From the NCBI GenBank assembly GCA_014529385.2, contig CM043967.1, positions 85,256,778-85,318,777 of the forward strand: a stretch of 62,000 nt of DNA, read 5' to 3'. Below are positions 1-10,671 of the stretch, piece by piece. The notes under the pieces are model-generated. The model was given only the letters and a program-made list of their open reading frames with translations, did not search any database and had not been told where the DNA came from. The position numbers were made by a program, and so were the translations under genes. Source of the stretch: Adiantum capillus-veneris (taxonomy: Eukaryota; Streptophyta; Polypodiopsida; Polypodiales; Pteridaceae). Position 1 is the first letter of the stretch. Each line of letters starts with the position of its first letter.

Positions 1-1522
1 CTTTACCCTTATTCTTTGTGTCCTTATATGCCAAAATCTGTTCAAGAACAAGGATCTCCTCGTTTTCTTCCACTTCGGGTTGCTCATCAAGCTCCCCAGC
101 TTCGGGCACATCACCTTTAAAAGGTTTCAAGAGACTCACATGAAATGCATTGTGAATCCTCGAAGTGTCGGGCAGTTTCAGTCGGAAGGAGACATCATTG
201 ATCTTTTCAGAGACCTGGGAAGGTCCGTTACTAAGCTTTGGAAAAAGCCTCTCCTTTCCCTTTTTCTTTCTCAGGCGTGCCTTCTCAAAACGTAAGAGCA
301 CCCAATCATCCTCCTTCAATTTCAAATTGCGACAATGGCGATCCGCTCCTTTTTCTCTCTTTCCTGAGATTTCTGCAAAGCCTCGCGGACCTTAGCAAAA
401 GCCGTGTTTAAGTCACGCGTGTACTCATCGGCTTCAAAAATCTTATCTTTGGTGCTTAGGAAGGGTGGAACCTTCGGATCACCTTCAATAATCTCAAATG
501 GCGCCTTCCCCGTCGAAGAGTGTATCGTGTTGTTGTAGGCAAATTCCACCAAAGGTACTCTGCCCAGTGAGTCTTCTGATCTGAGATATAAGACTTCAAT
601 AAATCTAAAACCACTTAATTGGCAATCTTAGATTGCCCGTCAGTCTGCAGGTGGAAAGATGACTAGAACTGCAACCGCGTGCCAATGTTCCTCCAAGTTG
701 CCTTCCAAAACAAACTCGTAAATTTGGGGTCCCTGTCGGAGACAATCGTCTCAGGCATGCCATGTAATTTGAAAATCTGGGACACAAATAGTCTCGCTAA
801 GCGATCCGGCTTGACTGTTTTCTTCACTGGAATGAAATGAGCCTGCTTGCTAAATCTGTCAATAACAGTCCAGATACCATCATGACCACTCTGTGTTCTC
901 GGGAGATCAAAAATGAAAATCCATTGCAATACTTTTCCAGGGTCAGGTGGGTACGGGCAAAGGTTGTAACAATCCCTGTGCTTTATGCTTGTCAAACGTG
1001 ACCTTCTGGCATACCAAGCAACTGTGCACAAACTCGTCCACATCCTTCTTGAGTCTCGGCCAAAAGAAGTATCTCTCTACCCCTTTCATGGTGGTAGCCA
1101 TGCCGCAGTGACCCGTAAAAGGTGGAACAGTGGCATTTGGTCATAACCTTTTCCCTCAACGGCTGTGTAACGCACAACATGGTTTTCCTCATCAAGTAGC
1201 CATCCCGAATGGAATATCCCGCTACGTTTCCCCATCCTGTATCCATGTGAAAACGTCTGCAAAATCCGAATTTGTGGCATACTATATCCTCGAAGCTCCT
1301 TTGATGTATTACGGAAATAGCCAGAACCAACGGCTTCCGAGACAAAGCATCTGCCACCAAATTCTTCTGTCCCTGAACATGGACAATCTGGAAGTGAAAC
1401 AGTGACAAGATGTTCGCCCGCCGCATCTGCTTTTCCGATAGCTGCTTCTGTGACAAGAAGTAGCGTAATTCTGATGGTCGGTAAAGAAAATAAAATCCGC
1501 TCCGAGTAGGTAGTGCCGCCAC
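1..1522 (-). pseudogene. G1-left distal pol: RNase H tail, integrase, start of chromodomain (broken)
   Basis: Minus-strand continuation of the G1 element whose 5' half lies at 13243-17163; the two halves were parted by the H element at 1523. Reading down from 1522 come the end of RNase H, a scrambled H2C2 zinc-binding region (about 1000-1300, several frames), the integrase core (MDFIFDLP near 905, SDRDPKF near 740) and the integrase C-terminal strand with VEFAYNN near 550. The first tens of bases look like the beginning of a chromodomain. Integrase would insert the cDNA copy into chromatin. The third acidic residue of the D,D,E triad appears changed: the DGQ motif near 625 is followed by S-K where the right-hand G1 copy (about 56980) has F-E. 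Together with the frameshifts this makes the gene dead. It continues off the window edge. Confidence 0.88.
1518..1522. repeat. Target-site duplication (left copy) of the H element
   Basis: The five bases gccac directly precede the LTR start TGTCACGTGACA. They recur at 13243-13247 directly after the 3' LTR. The interrupted G1 RNase H reading resumes across the two copies, so this is a true insertion footprint. Confidence 0.9.
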
Positions 1523-2769
1523 TGTCACGTGACACATCCAACCCTATGTGTCCGTGGACAAGCTATAGCACGACAAGGGTTCAGTCAATCCAGTCAGTCT
1601 AGATTTAGAAGTGATATGGCACTTTTGTGAGTCTATTCGTAGACCGTGCACGCCCAGTCACTTAGTGTAGATGCATATCCTCTGGTTGCAAACAACATGA
1701 TCATAAGCATTCCCATCAGAATCCTTCAGGGGAATTTTCCGGTGCATTTAGCCTATTTTACCTATTTTTGACATTTTTCACTTATTATTTTCAAGTGACT
1801 TTTGTTGGAAAGTAGGTAGGGCAAATTGAGTAAGCTTGTATATAAGCAAACTAGAGCTAGCACTAAATGGCAGAAGAGGCAACAAGAGCCAAGCTCAGCA
1901 GGCAACTTCTCAGCAAGACCAAGCCTTGGTGGATTCCCTCCAAGCAGCAGATCCCCCCCATCCTAGCGTTTCTTCATCAGCCATTGCCTGGCGTTTTTGC
2001 ACCAGCACATCATCGCCATACCTCCCAGTGCCTAGCGTTTTGCATCAGCACCCTCGCCAGCAAAGCCCAGCCCCTAGCGTTTTGACAAGACATCAGCCAA
2101 CGTTTTTGGAAATACTAAAACCCTAGCGTTTTTGAATTTCCCTAGCGTTTGCAGACTCCAGCCTTTACAGTCTTCAGCCCGGCGTTTTCGGCATGGAAGC
2201 ACCTGCAAGTTCAGCCCCCTAGAAGAGTAGCAGATTCAGCCCGGAAAGACCTCAGTTTTCAGCCTTAATGAACCTCAGTTTTCAGCCCTAAACCTGCAGA
2301 ATTTCAGCGACAAAGACCCACAGAAACAGCCCCCAAATCAGCGTTTTTGGACTAGTCTCAGATTTCAGTCCATAGCGTTTTTGGACAGCAATAGAAAGAT
2401 TGCAGATTTCAGCCCTTAGTTCGACTTCTTCATCCCCGTCGTCATCGTCGACATAGCCTAGACTTGCATCAATCACTTGCATTCAGTTGTACCAGTTTGT
2501 GTAATCAAACGTAGACCACTCTCGCCGACGAGAGTGGGGCCTTCGGAGGAGGGTTTTACAACGTCTCTGGTGTCGTATCTCTCTTCTCTCTCTATCTCTC
2601 AATCTCATACACTTGCACGCACAGTGTCCATTCACTTTGTTTGTGATCACAACACTCTCTCATTAAGAACGGAAGGCTCTCCCTTCCATAAGAACAAAAG
2701 GAACCTTGAGCACAATTCGGAGCACTTATCTTGAGCAAAGCGCAAACATTCATTCTGCTGCACCTAACA
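1523..2769 (+). repeat. H element 5' LTR (1247 bp)
   Basis: Starts with the perfect palindrome TGTCACGTGACA and ends ...CACCTAACA, followed one base later by a primer site. It matches the plus LTR at 11989-13242 and the inverted LTRs at 7231-8516, 10672-11578 and 45794-47049. U3 carries an AAGTGACTTTTGTTGG block just upstream of a TATA box. The body is full of recurring 'agcgttttt' and 'ttcagcc' words. Confidence 0.92.
1839..1846 (+). promoter_or_regulatory. Probable TATA box of the H 5' LTR
   Basis: TATATAAG lies about 315 bases into the LTR, just after the conserved 'agtaggtagggcaaattg' block. The partner LTR has TATATAAT at 12314-12321 in the same context. Position and conservation suggest the Pol II promoter that starts the genomic RNA; the start site itself is not visible. 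Confidence 0.6.
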
Positions 2770-2770
2770 T

Positions 2771-2782
2771 TGGTATCAGAGC
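2771..2782 (+). other. Primer-binding site (initiator tRNA-Met type)
   Basis: TGGTATCAGAGC sits two bases after the LTR end, the classic plant LTR-retrotransposon primer site complementary to the 3' end of initiator tRNA-Met. Confidence 0.93.
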
Positions 2783-3511
2783 TTTGGCAGTGTTCCGTAT
2801 CACTCAAGGAAAGAACCACTAGAATCACAAGAATTTTTTTGCTTGTTGAGGTCGCACAAACCCAAGTTCTCTTGGGCGTGTCGATTCCTAATCGTGTTTT
2901 TGAAGAGTGACAGGAATCCCAAGAAAGAAGGGCTTGTCTAGCCTCCCCTTGTCTCTTTTCACTCATTGAGAGCGGTCCGTACACTTAGCGGCCGGCCAAT
3001 GGACGTGAGGTGGGAAAAAGCAACCTTGGGGTGAGCACAAGGCCGCCAAGGGGTGCGCCCGCAGAAAGGAGTAGAACTCGGGTGAAGAGAAGATCCTTCT
3101 CAAACACAGATTGCAAGCGAAAGAAAACCTCAAGAACCCAAGAACCCAAGACCCTAGTGCATGGTCATCACCTGAAGCGGAATGGATACTTCGCATACAA
3201 GTGGTGAGCATGAGAGAGGGGACGAAGAGTTCTCCCCACCAAGAGATTTCTTCGACCCTCCCCCTTCGCCATCTACGCCATGAGTTGTACCAACTTCTAT
3301 GGAGGAGATGGTAAAGTCGATGTTGGACATGATGGGTACATGATCAGTTTTTTGGCCATGAGTAGTGCTTTCACAAGCACATAATTGGCTGCTCTAGCTC
3401 TCATAAAGTTTCTAGATGATTATGATATGGTGTCTAAGTCACTTTCTGTACAATTGACCAAGACCAAGGTGGAATTTTATGATCTATAGTCTTTTCTTCT
3501 TGAGGAAAAGT
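2783..3511 (+). pseudogene. H element leader and gag N-terminus (broken)
   Basis: The leader (2783-3180) contains the ggccggccaat word also seen, inverted, near 10440 and 45570. A gag start is readable from 3181: MDTSHTSGEHERGDEE, then a Ser/Pro-rich stretch. It corresponds to the MDTSLGG starts of the inverted copies (10213 and about 45375, minus strand). An in-frame stop follows within about 35 codons. From about 3326 the sequence is A/T-rich and only weakly protein-like. It resembles gag in frame (FLDDYDMVSK near 3410) but I cannot assign it with confidence. Confidence 0.6.
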
Positions 3512-4610
3512 CTACGCCAGGTTGCTGTTTAAAATCCCGAGCAACAAGTCTCGCCTTGTGTTTGTCAAGGAAACTATTGGCCTTGTACTTTTTCTTGAAA
3601 ATCCATTTCGTCTGCTTGTTGGGTCTGGGAACCAAAGTCTAGATTTTATTCCGCTCGATAGCGTCCAACAATAAGTCTGCGAGGTACTTGTGGAAGTCTT
3701 GTTCTCCTTAAGCTTTCCCTTGTTGTGCTTCATCTCCTGTGCAAGAGCAATCACCGCCTTGTTGAGATCGATTGAGTCCAAGACTTCTACATCAAACTTG
3801 ATATAGGCGTCTAACCCAAAAAGGAATACCTCTTTGCGTTCATCATCCGACTTGCGTAATTGGGTACCTAGCTGCAAAACACGATTAGAAAAAGACATAA
3901 CCGGCATACTATTTTGCTTGAGAGCGCACCAATCGTCCTTCAATAGTGCGAGGTACTGAGGTGGCATAAACCGCACCTTGAGCTTGTCTTGGAAATTAGC
4001 CCAGTTGAAGGAAAGGGGCGTGAATTCGTCGGCTTCCTCTAGGTGCGCGGCTAACTGTGTCTCTTGCCATGCGTGGTACCAATTAATAGCATCATCGACA
4101 AGGTACATGGCTGCCGTCAAAACTTTGCTATTTCCTGTCTTCTTAGTTGTCGCAAAATAAGCATTAAATTGATGCATCCAAGAATGAATAACCGTAGCAT
4201 CCATCTTACCATCATACTTACTGGAAGTCAACTTCTCTGTGACTGGATAGTTGGAATCCGCATCGTGCCTTGCCCCACTTGAGGAACTCCCACGATCTTT
4301 GGCTAGTTTGGATTTCGAGGCAAGTACTTGTCGAATCAATTCTTGAGTACGTAGTTCTCTTTGAGCCTCACGCTCGGCCTCCAAGGCTACGCTTCGTGCT
4401 GTCGCTTCCTCCTTTCTTTGTTCTTTTCTTTCTTTTCGTTCATCGCGTTCGCGTTGCAAAGCAATGCTAGTCTCTTCTCGTTTCGCCATCATGTTAATGC
4501 GATTTGCTTCTTGTTGTGCGGCAATTCTTTCGTTTCTTTCGTCACGCTCGCGGTCCTTAGCTTCCTGTTGTTCTGCTTTTCTTGCTAGTTGTGCCAAAGC
4601 AACTCAATTC
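3512..4610 (-). pseudogene. Ty3-type gag fragment on the opposite strand inside the H element
   Basis: A minus-strand open frame of about 360 codons. The N-terminal ~110 residues are a highly charged coiled coil (runs of RERDERKERK type). A retrotransposon gag core follows, with SWMHQFNAYF, INWYHAWQETQ and FQDKLKVRFMPP near 3900-4170. The first codon in the frame is TTG, so the true start is missing. The last ~60 codons are out of gag register. Gag forms the virus-like particle that packages retrotransposon RNA. The fragment lies between the H gag start and zinc knuckle but is inverted. It is either an inserted fragment of another gypsy element or a local inversion of the host element's gag; I saw no LTR or target duplication to decide. 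Confidence 0.75.
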
Positions 4611-4619
4611 GTTTCTTGT

Positions 4620-4815
4620 TGGCTAACACAATTGATAAACCTAAGCTTACTCTAGATGAAAAGGTAGCACAAGGAATTGTAGGAGGATACATCACGTCGA
4701 AGAGCAAAGCACTTATTCTAAGGAAGGTCGTTGTTTTCATTGTCACATTAAGGGTCACATAAAAAAACATGTCCTAAGCTTGCATCGAATGAATCTAAAG
4801 AATCCACAGAACCCA
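4620..4815 (+). pseudogene. H element gag zinc knuckle (frameshifted, split by a solo LTR)
   Basis: The plus strand encodes a CCHC-type knuckle, CFHCHIKGHIKK, near 4731-4766. The final cysteine (CPKLASNES) is in a neighbouring frame after an A-run, so there is a 1-base frameshift. The reading continues directly into the protease segment at 6361 once the inserted LTR is discounted. The knuckle binds packaged RNA in retrotransposon gag proteins. Confidence 0.75.
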
Positions 4816-6360
4816 TATAACCGGCCCGTACAACGTAGAGGGCGGTACTATTTCAATTACCTGTTAACTTTACACAGAGCACTGAGAAGGGAAGAGAACA
4901 CAGTTGCGTCCAGCGACTAGAATGTCACTGCGCACACGAGACCGACACCCTGTAGGCCCCAAAGACTGGCGCCCCTTTCGGTATTTCTTTATTCAAATTA
5001 AGGTAGACGATCCGACCACTTAGCACAAGCTTTCACAAAGCTGTCCAAACCTGGCGAGGGCTGAAAATGCAGGTTTTCGACCGGATTTCGACAGCATAAC
5101 GGCGCAAAAACCCCTGTAGGTCAAAAACACCTGTCTAGGACGGATTCCCTCGATATCTGGAAGCTTTCTGGTGAGCTGTCACAGAAATTCAGCGGGCTGT
5201 AATTCTCTGTTTTTCACTGCCGGGAGCCCAAAAGCCTGTACACGCATCCCAAGGCTCTCATGAGGCTCCCCCGATGTTCCCTTGCAGTTTAGGTGCGAAA
5301 CCCTAAACCTGCAGAAAAACACAGTAGGCTGTAATTCCCTGTTTCGGATCGTTTTTAGCGGAGCGAACACGCCTACGCGTGTCCCAAGGGCTCCCGCATG
5401 CAATGGGACAGTTCCCTTGTGAATTGGACGAGTTTTCACGCGAGAAAACTCTCCAAACTCGCAATCTTTCGTGATGTAACTGTGCGTACCTGTGGGGGAT
5501 TAGCAATTAGCTAATCCGGTTCCTGTTCAGAAGGCTCTTGCCTTGGCAAACGCGCATAAACCCCCATAACTGTACATAGGTCAAATGAGAAGCCCACTAG
5601 TGGGGCATAACATACTGTACGTAGGGGAGAAAGAGAGCAGTATGTAGCGTGCGGGGCATCACTCCCGTCACCATACTGTGCATAGAGGGCAAGGTAAGCA
5701 TTCCATAGCTTTTGTACCTGCTACAATCCACCTGAGGCTGAAAATGGCGCCCCCTTTGTTGATATGCAGCTCGTTTTTGCCTCCCAGAGTGGCAGAATCG
5801 CTCACAGGCTGACACGTCGCCCAGTTTTCGAGTTTGGGCTTTCCCTGCTAAAAATATCTCAACTGGTGCGTCAGTTGACTTGGCAGCAGAGCAATAAAAC
5901 GTTCCCCTTGTCATTCCAGAGCTAATGACGCGAACACATTTTCCAGTCAAAAATAGCAGTTCCCTAAATTTTAGGAGATGCTTCCATGGCGTCCCTATCG
6001 GTCTGCTGACCATCATTGAAGACTACCATTTGACCAACATCTACAATGTGGGTTAATTTACTGACCCCTTTCAACCTATAAAGTTGCAGTGACTTGACGA
6101 GTGGCCCAAATTCCAGTTTGGCGCACGAGCTTCCATACTCATCAGAATTCAGTGCTAACTGGGCCGGGCAGTCCCTGATTGACCGACCTAGATCCCGATG
6201 TGAGAAACCCATTTGGCTGTAGCCGTTTCACACTGGCCATGCAATGTCCACTTGCACCTTTTCAAGGGTTCCGGAACAAACAAGTAAAAATAAAATAAAT
6301 ATATCTAATACTTATTTACGGAAGGCAACAGGAAAAATACACCTCCTGGTGACACACCCA
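4811..6360 (-). mobile_element. Solo A-type LTR with target duplication accca
   Basis: 4816-6355 is related to the A-family LTRs at 18380, 20915 and 23774 but diverged. Shared features are a gcccgta...gggcggta start, the GGCGCC module at 4955-4991, the cttttag..aggagatgctt block near 5975, and a ggtgaca end; read on minus it starts TGTCACC. The flanks accca (4811-4815) and accca (6356-6360) match, and host coding sequence is continuous across them. No internal sequence remains, so this is a solo LTR left by LTR-LTR recombination. An opposite-orientation fragment of the same subtype is at 48773-49487. Confidence 0.8.
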
Positions 6361-7211
6361 CTTCCTCTGTCAATGCAATTAATGATAACACGAGTGTGCC
6401 CCAAATTTCTCTTGACCCTCCCATTGATGATTCTCTCATTAAATGTTATGGTCAGGTGTCGGGGCAGTGTTTTGTCATATTGTTTGACCCAAGTAGTATG
6501 CATGATGTGATCAGTCCCTCTCTTGTTGAGAGAGCCCGCCTAGAAGTTAGTCAGAGATCTCCTCTCGAGGTCTCTGGCTATGTTCCTGGTATGGACGCTC
6601 TCATCACAGAGGAGTGTCTTGGTGTGTTGTTTGCAATTCAACAAGTTGCCTTCACTAGAAGATTTGTTGTCTCTCCTCTCTCAGGATGTGATATGATTTT
6701 GGGCATTCGATGGTTTTGTGATGTTAACCCTCTCATTGATTGGGAGGCTAACACTTTCACTCTCAATGCCAAAAGTGGTTCTCCCATTGTCATTCATGGA
6801 GAGGACATTATTCATTCTCCCTCTCTTATTGCTAATATGCAGGACAAGATTGAAAGGATTCGGGAAAAGGAGACTCTCTCAGTCTCTTCTTCTCCCAAGC
6901 ACGACACACAGGAATTGCATGATGCTACGCATGATGATTTGGATGATAATGATGAGCATGATGATTTGCATGATCAAGATGTGATTTCTCACAACCATGA
7001 TGATTTGCACGAAGAAGATATGATTGTTCACAAGAAGGATGAGTTAGTGAATGCTTTTTCTAGCAAAGCTAACCTCGTTGTAGATTCGATCAATCACGAA
7101 GAACTGATCTTGGCTTTCGAGTTGAGGTCGAAAGAACCCCCACAAGACGATTCGATCATTCAGGAAGAACCGATCTTGGCTCTCGAGCCTAGGTCCAAAG
7201 AACCCTTATAG
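6361..7211 (+). pseudogene. H element aspartic protease followed by an Asp/His-rich repeat tract
   Basis: Open plus-strand frame, from M at 6396 to the stop at 7211 (271 codons). Residues 1-120 are a retrotransposon aspartic protease: a catalytic-loop-like FDPSSMHDVIS (canonical gypsy FD-x-GA is altered) and a GCDMILGIRW flap/C-terminal motif. The frame then passes through REKETLSVSSS into an acidic tract with repeated HDDL, HDQDVIS and HEEDMIV units, and two copies of an 'EEPILALEPRSKEP'-like unit. The protease would cut the gag precursor. The Asp/His tract has no function I can name; it is not a polymerase. No RT follows: the frame ends and an inverted H element begins at 7231. The same tract occurs in the minus-strand copies at 9329-10213 and 44692-45480. 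Confidence 0.7.
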
Positions 7212-7230
7212 GAAGTATTGTGTGTTCGCA

Positions 7231-8516
7231 TGTTAGGTGCAGCGGAATGATTGTTTGCGCTTTGCTCAAGATGAGTGCTCCGAACTGTGCTCAAGGTTCC
7301 TTTTAGTTCTTATGGAAGGGAGAGCCTTCCGGTCTTAATGGAAAGTGCTATGATCACAACAAAGTGAATCGACATTGTGCGTGCAAGTGTATGAGACTGA
7401 GAGATAGAGAAAGAAGAGAGATATGACACCAGAGACGTAAAACCCTCCTCCGAAGGCCCCACTCTCTATGGCGAGAGCGGTCTACTTATGGTTGCACAAT
7501 CTGGTACAAATGGTATGCATGGACTGATGCAAGTCTAGGCTATGTCGACGATGACGACGGTGATGACGAAGTCGACCTAAGGGCTGAAATCTGCAATCTT
7601 TCTACTGCTGTCCAAAAACGCTATGTGCTGAAATCTGCTAATCTTCTATCTGCTGAATTCTAACTCTATGTCGATGACGATGTCGATGGCGAAGATGCGA
7701 CGACGACGCGCTGAAAACGCAGATGCTGAAATCTGTGTTTTCCGGGCTGAAACTGTAAACCTTGCGGAAACTGACCGTGCGGCGAGGAACTGCTGCGGGA
7801 AGGTGAGATCTGCGAGGTTCGGGACTTGATCTGCAATGTGTGACTGCTGAAAACTGAAAACGCTGATCCTAGGGCTGATTTTGTTGCGATAAATCTGCAA
7901 AACGTTGAGGTTGCTGGCAGATGCAAAAACGCTAGGGCTGAAAATCTGTGTTTTGTCGCCGGGATTCTGCAGATGCAAAAACGCTAGGCTGATTTGCTGT
8001 GGTCTTGTCGCTGTGGCTCTGCAGATGCAAAACGTTGGCTGATCTGTGGTGTCTTGTCCAAAAACGCTAGCCAAGTTGCTATGGAGCAAAAATGCTAGAA
8101 GCCTTTGGGGTCCTGCTGAGAAGGTGCCTGTTGAGCGGTGCTCCTGCTGCCTCTTTTGCCAGAAAGTGCTAACTTGGGTTTGCTTATATATTAACTTAGC
8201 AAAATTGCCCTACCTACTTTTGTTGGAAAGTCACTTAAAAATAATAAGTGAAAAATACCAAAAATAGGGAAAATAGACTAAATGCACTGGAAAATTCCCC
8301 TGACTGAATTTGATGGATTCTGAAGGGAATACTGATGATCATGTTGTGTGCAACCAAAGGATATGCATCTATGTTAAGTGACTGGGCATGCACGGTCTAC
8401 AAATAGACTCACAAAACGTGCCAGATCACTTCTAATCTAGACTGACTGGACTGACTGTACCCTGATCATGATGTAGCTTGTCCACGGACACATAGGGCTG
8501 GATGTGTCACGTGACA
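7231..8516 (-). repeat. 3' LTR of the inverted H element (1286 bp)
   Basis: Complete LTR, TGTCACGTGACA at 8505-8516 to TAACA at 7231. The polypurine tract AAAAGGAGGGGA (minus strand, 8517-8530) immediately precedes it, which fixes it as the 3' LTR. It includes arrays of 'gctgaaa' and 'aaaacgcta' words and CG-rich gacgacgacg runs near 7680-7710. Confidence 0.9.
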
Positions 8517-9332
8517 TCCCCTCCTTTTCAAAGTGAGGTACTGGTCCGAATTGTATGGCGTCGAGGGAGATCGCCATTAGCATCCGGAATCCTGGAAGGG
8601 ACTCTTCGCTGGCCCACTCTGATGTGTGGGTCGTGCGGTACTTGAAGTTCATTAAGGTTTGCAATGCTTGCTTCTTTGTGTTGCGCGGAAAGCGACACAA
8701 AGTCTTGTGTGGCTCCTTCGATGCTTCAACTTCGTCTAGAGTCATGCTTCTTTCTTCTTTAAGAATCTCCATGGCTGAAAATTCCTGAAACCATTTCCAA
8801 CACAAAACCATGAACATACCCATTCCATGTAAAGCGAAGGGAAAAATCTTGTTTTCGCTAAAGACTGTGTATGTCATGCCGATGAACATAGAGACGTAGT
8901 GACAACCCGTTCATCAAACACATGCAAACAATGAGATCGAATCTTTCTTTTATGATCTAAAGCAGTCAACTGTGGCAATTCGCAATGGAAATGCCCATGC
9001 TTGGTGCTTATACTTTCATGTGCTCGTTCGGAAACTGTGTCATGCCAAGGAAGAGACATGGAATGTGACTTCCTTACATACATACTTTTCAGCTTTTCAT
9101 GAAAAATCTGCATACATTTGTACTCATCCATGAGAAAAACGTGCTCAACATACAATATGTCATGCCTAGGAAAAGGGATCACATAACGATGCTGACTAAA
9201 ACACAGAAAACCATCACGAATGAAACATTCGAACCATGCGTGCGTATCAATCATGTGAACACATAATACTTCCTGTGATGGTTCTTGAGACCGAGGCTCG
9301 AGAGCCAAGATCGGTTCTTCTTGGGTGATCAA
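8517..9332 (-). pseudogene. H element C-terminal coding region (unknown function)
   Basis: Two minus-strand open stretches (9332 to 8874 and 8889 to about 8525). The first begins with the EEPILALEPRS unit and continues into a His/Phe/Cys-containing region (FECFIRDGF, FPRHDILYVEHVF, LPWHDTVSERAHES). The second contains ALHGMGMFMVLCWKWFQEF and ends at the polypurine tract. The same sequence recurs in the plus copy (11579-11988) and the copy at 44267-44664, so it is a family trait rather than chance. I do not recognise a domain; the spacing of H and C residues does not clearly match a zinc finger, and there is no RT or integrase motif. Confidence 0.55.
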
Positions 9333-10213
9333 ATCGTCCTGTGGGGGTTCTTTGAACCTCGACTCAAAGCCAAGATCAGTTCTTCGTGATTGGTCGAATC
9401 TACAAGGAGGTTAGCTTCGCTAGAAAAAGCATCCACTAACACATCATCCTGGTGAACAATCACATCTTCCTCATGCAACTCATCATGCTTTTGAGAAATC
9501 ACATCTTGATCATGCAAAAGATCATGCTTGTGAGAGATCACATCTTCATCATGCAAATCATCATGCTTGTCATTGGCATCCAAATCATCATGCTTAGCAA
9601 TATCATTCAAATCATCATGCTTAGCAATATCATTCAAATCATCATGCAAATTATTGTGCTTATCATTGTCGTTCAAAACATCATTCAAGTCATTGTCAAT
9701 CAAATCATCATCATGCTTCACACAATCATGCAAATTGTGTGTGTCATGCTTTGGAGAAGAAGAGACTGAGAGAGTCTCCTTTTCCCGAATGTCTTGCATC
9801 CGTGCCTGCACTTGAGAAAAGAGTCGCAACATCTCTTGCATTCTTGCTTTGATCTCGCGATCAAATTCTGCTTGTCTTGCTTTGTTCTCTGCTTGTCTTT
9901 CTGCGCGCTCACGATCCAATTTGGCTTGTCGTTCTTTGGCTTCCAAGCGTGCTTGCTCGCGCTCACGCGCTATGGCTGCCATTCTTTGTTGGTGTTCGTG
10001 CTCCTTTTTGGCTTTACTTTTTGCTCTTCTTGCTTCGAGTTCTAACTTTCTTTCCATAAACATATGCTTCAACTCCTCCATAGGAGTTAGCGCAATCCTT
10101 GACGTAGATGGGGAAGGGTTAGAAAAACCTCCTGGTGGGGAAAATTCTTCTTCGCCTCTCTCGTGCTCATCACCTCCAAGCGAAGTATCGATTCCGCTTC
10201 GAGTGATGACCAT
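9329..10213 (-). CDS. H element gag-like coiled-coil protein with Asp/His repeats (294 aa frame)
   Basis: Minus-strand open frame from ATG at 10213. Residues 1-45 are the family N-terminus (MVITRSGIDTSLGG, EEEFSPPGGF). Residues 50-140 are a continuous, highly charged Glu/Arg/Lys/Gln coiled coil. From about residue 150 (REKETLSVSSS) come some ten imperfect HDDL/NDKHDDL units and HDQDVIS/HEEDVIV units, then FSSEANLLVDS. Compared with the plus copy, the gag core, zinc knuckle and protease are deleted between the coiled coil and REKETLS. A frameshift near 9360 separates it from the next open frame. Coiled coil and position behind a primer site suggest a particle or scaffold protein. The repeat tract could bind cations, but that is inference. 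Confidence 0.6.
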   Translation of the reverse strand: MVITRSGIDTSLGGDEHERGEEEFSPPGGFSNPSPSTSRIALTPMEELKHMFMERKLELEARRAKSKAKKEHEHQQRMAAIAREREQARLEAKERQAKLDRERAERQAENKARQAEFDREIKARMQEMLRLFSQVQARMQDIREKETLSVSSSPKHDTHNLHDCVKHDDDLIDNDLNDVLNDNDKHNNLHDDLNDIAKHDDLNDIAKHDDLDANDKHDDLHDEDVISHKHDLLHDQDVISQKHDELHEEDVIVHQDDVLVDAFSSEANLLVDSTNHEELILALSRGSKNPHRTI

Positions 10214-10658
10214 TCTGAAGTCGTGGGTTCTTGTGGTCTTGGGTTCTTAAGTTCACGAGGAACTTGGGTTCTTGGGGGTCTTGGTTCTTGGGGTTCTTTA
10301 GGGTCTTGAGTTTTTCTTTTGCTTGTAAACCGTGTGTGAGAAGGATCTTCTCTTCACACGAGTTTTACTCTTTTCCGCGGGCGCACCCCTTGGCGGCCTT
10401 GCGCTCACACCAAGGTTGCTTTTTCCCACCTCACGTCGATTGGCCGGCCGCTAAGTGCACGGTCCGCTCTCAATGAGTGAAAAGAGGCACAAGGGAGGCT
10501 GGACAAGCCCTTCTTTCCTCGGATTCCTATCACTCTTCAAAAACATGATTAGGAATCGACACGCCCAAGCAAACTTGGGTTCGTGAGACCGCAACGAGCA
10601 AAAAAAAATCTTGTGATTCTTGTGGTTCTTTCCTTGAGTGATACAGAACACTGCCAAA

Positions 10659-10670
10659 GCTCTGATACCA
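10659..10670 (-). other. Primer-binding site of the inverted H element
   Basis: Plus-strand gctctgatacca is, on minus, TGGTATCAGAGC, one base after the LTR end at 10672. It is identical to the site at 2771-2782. Confidence 0.92.
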
Positions 10671-10671
10671 A

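Noticed and set aside
1867-2126. Two overlapping plus-strand frames in the H LTR
   Set aside because: They lie inside LTR sequence, recur in every LTR copy and cross the predicted transcript start; no domain.
9452-9815. Met/Ile-rich plus-strand frame opposite the HDDL tract
   Set aside because: Antisense shadow of the Asp/His repeat codons (gatgat read backwards gives ATCATC).
10659-10670. tRNA gene fragment
   Set aside because: Only the 12-base primer-binding complement is present; no cloverleaf arms or Pol III boxes.
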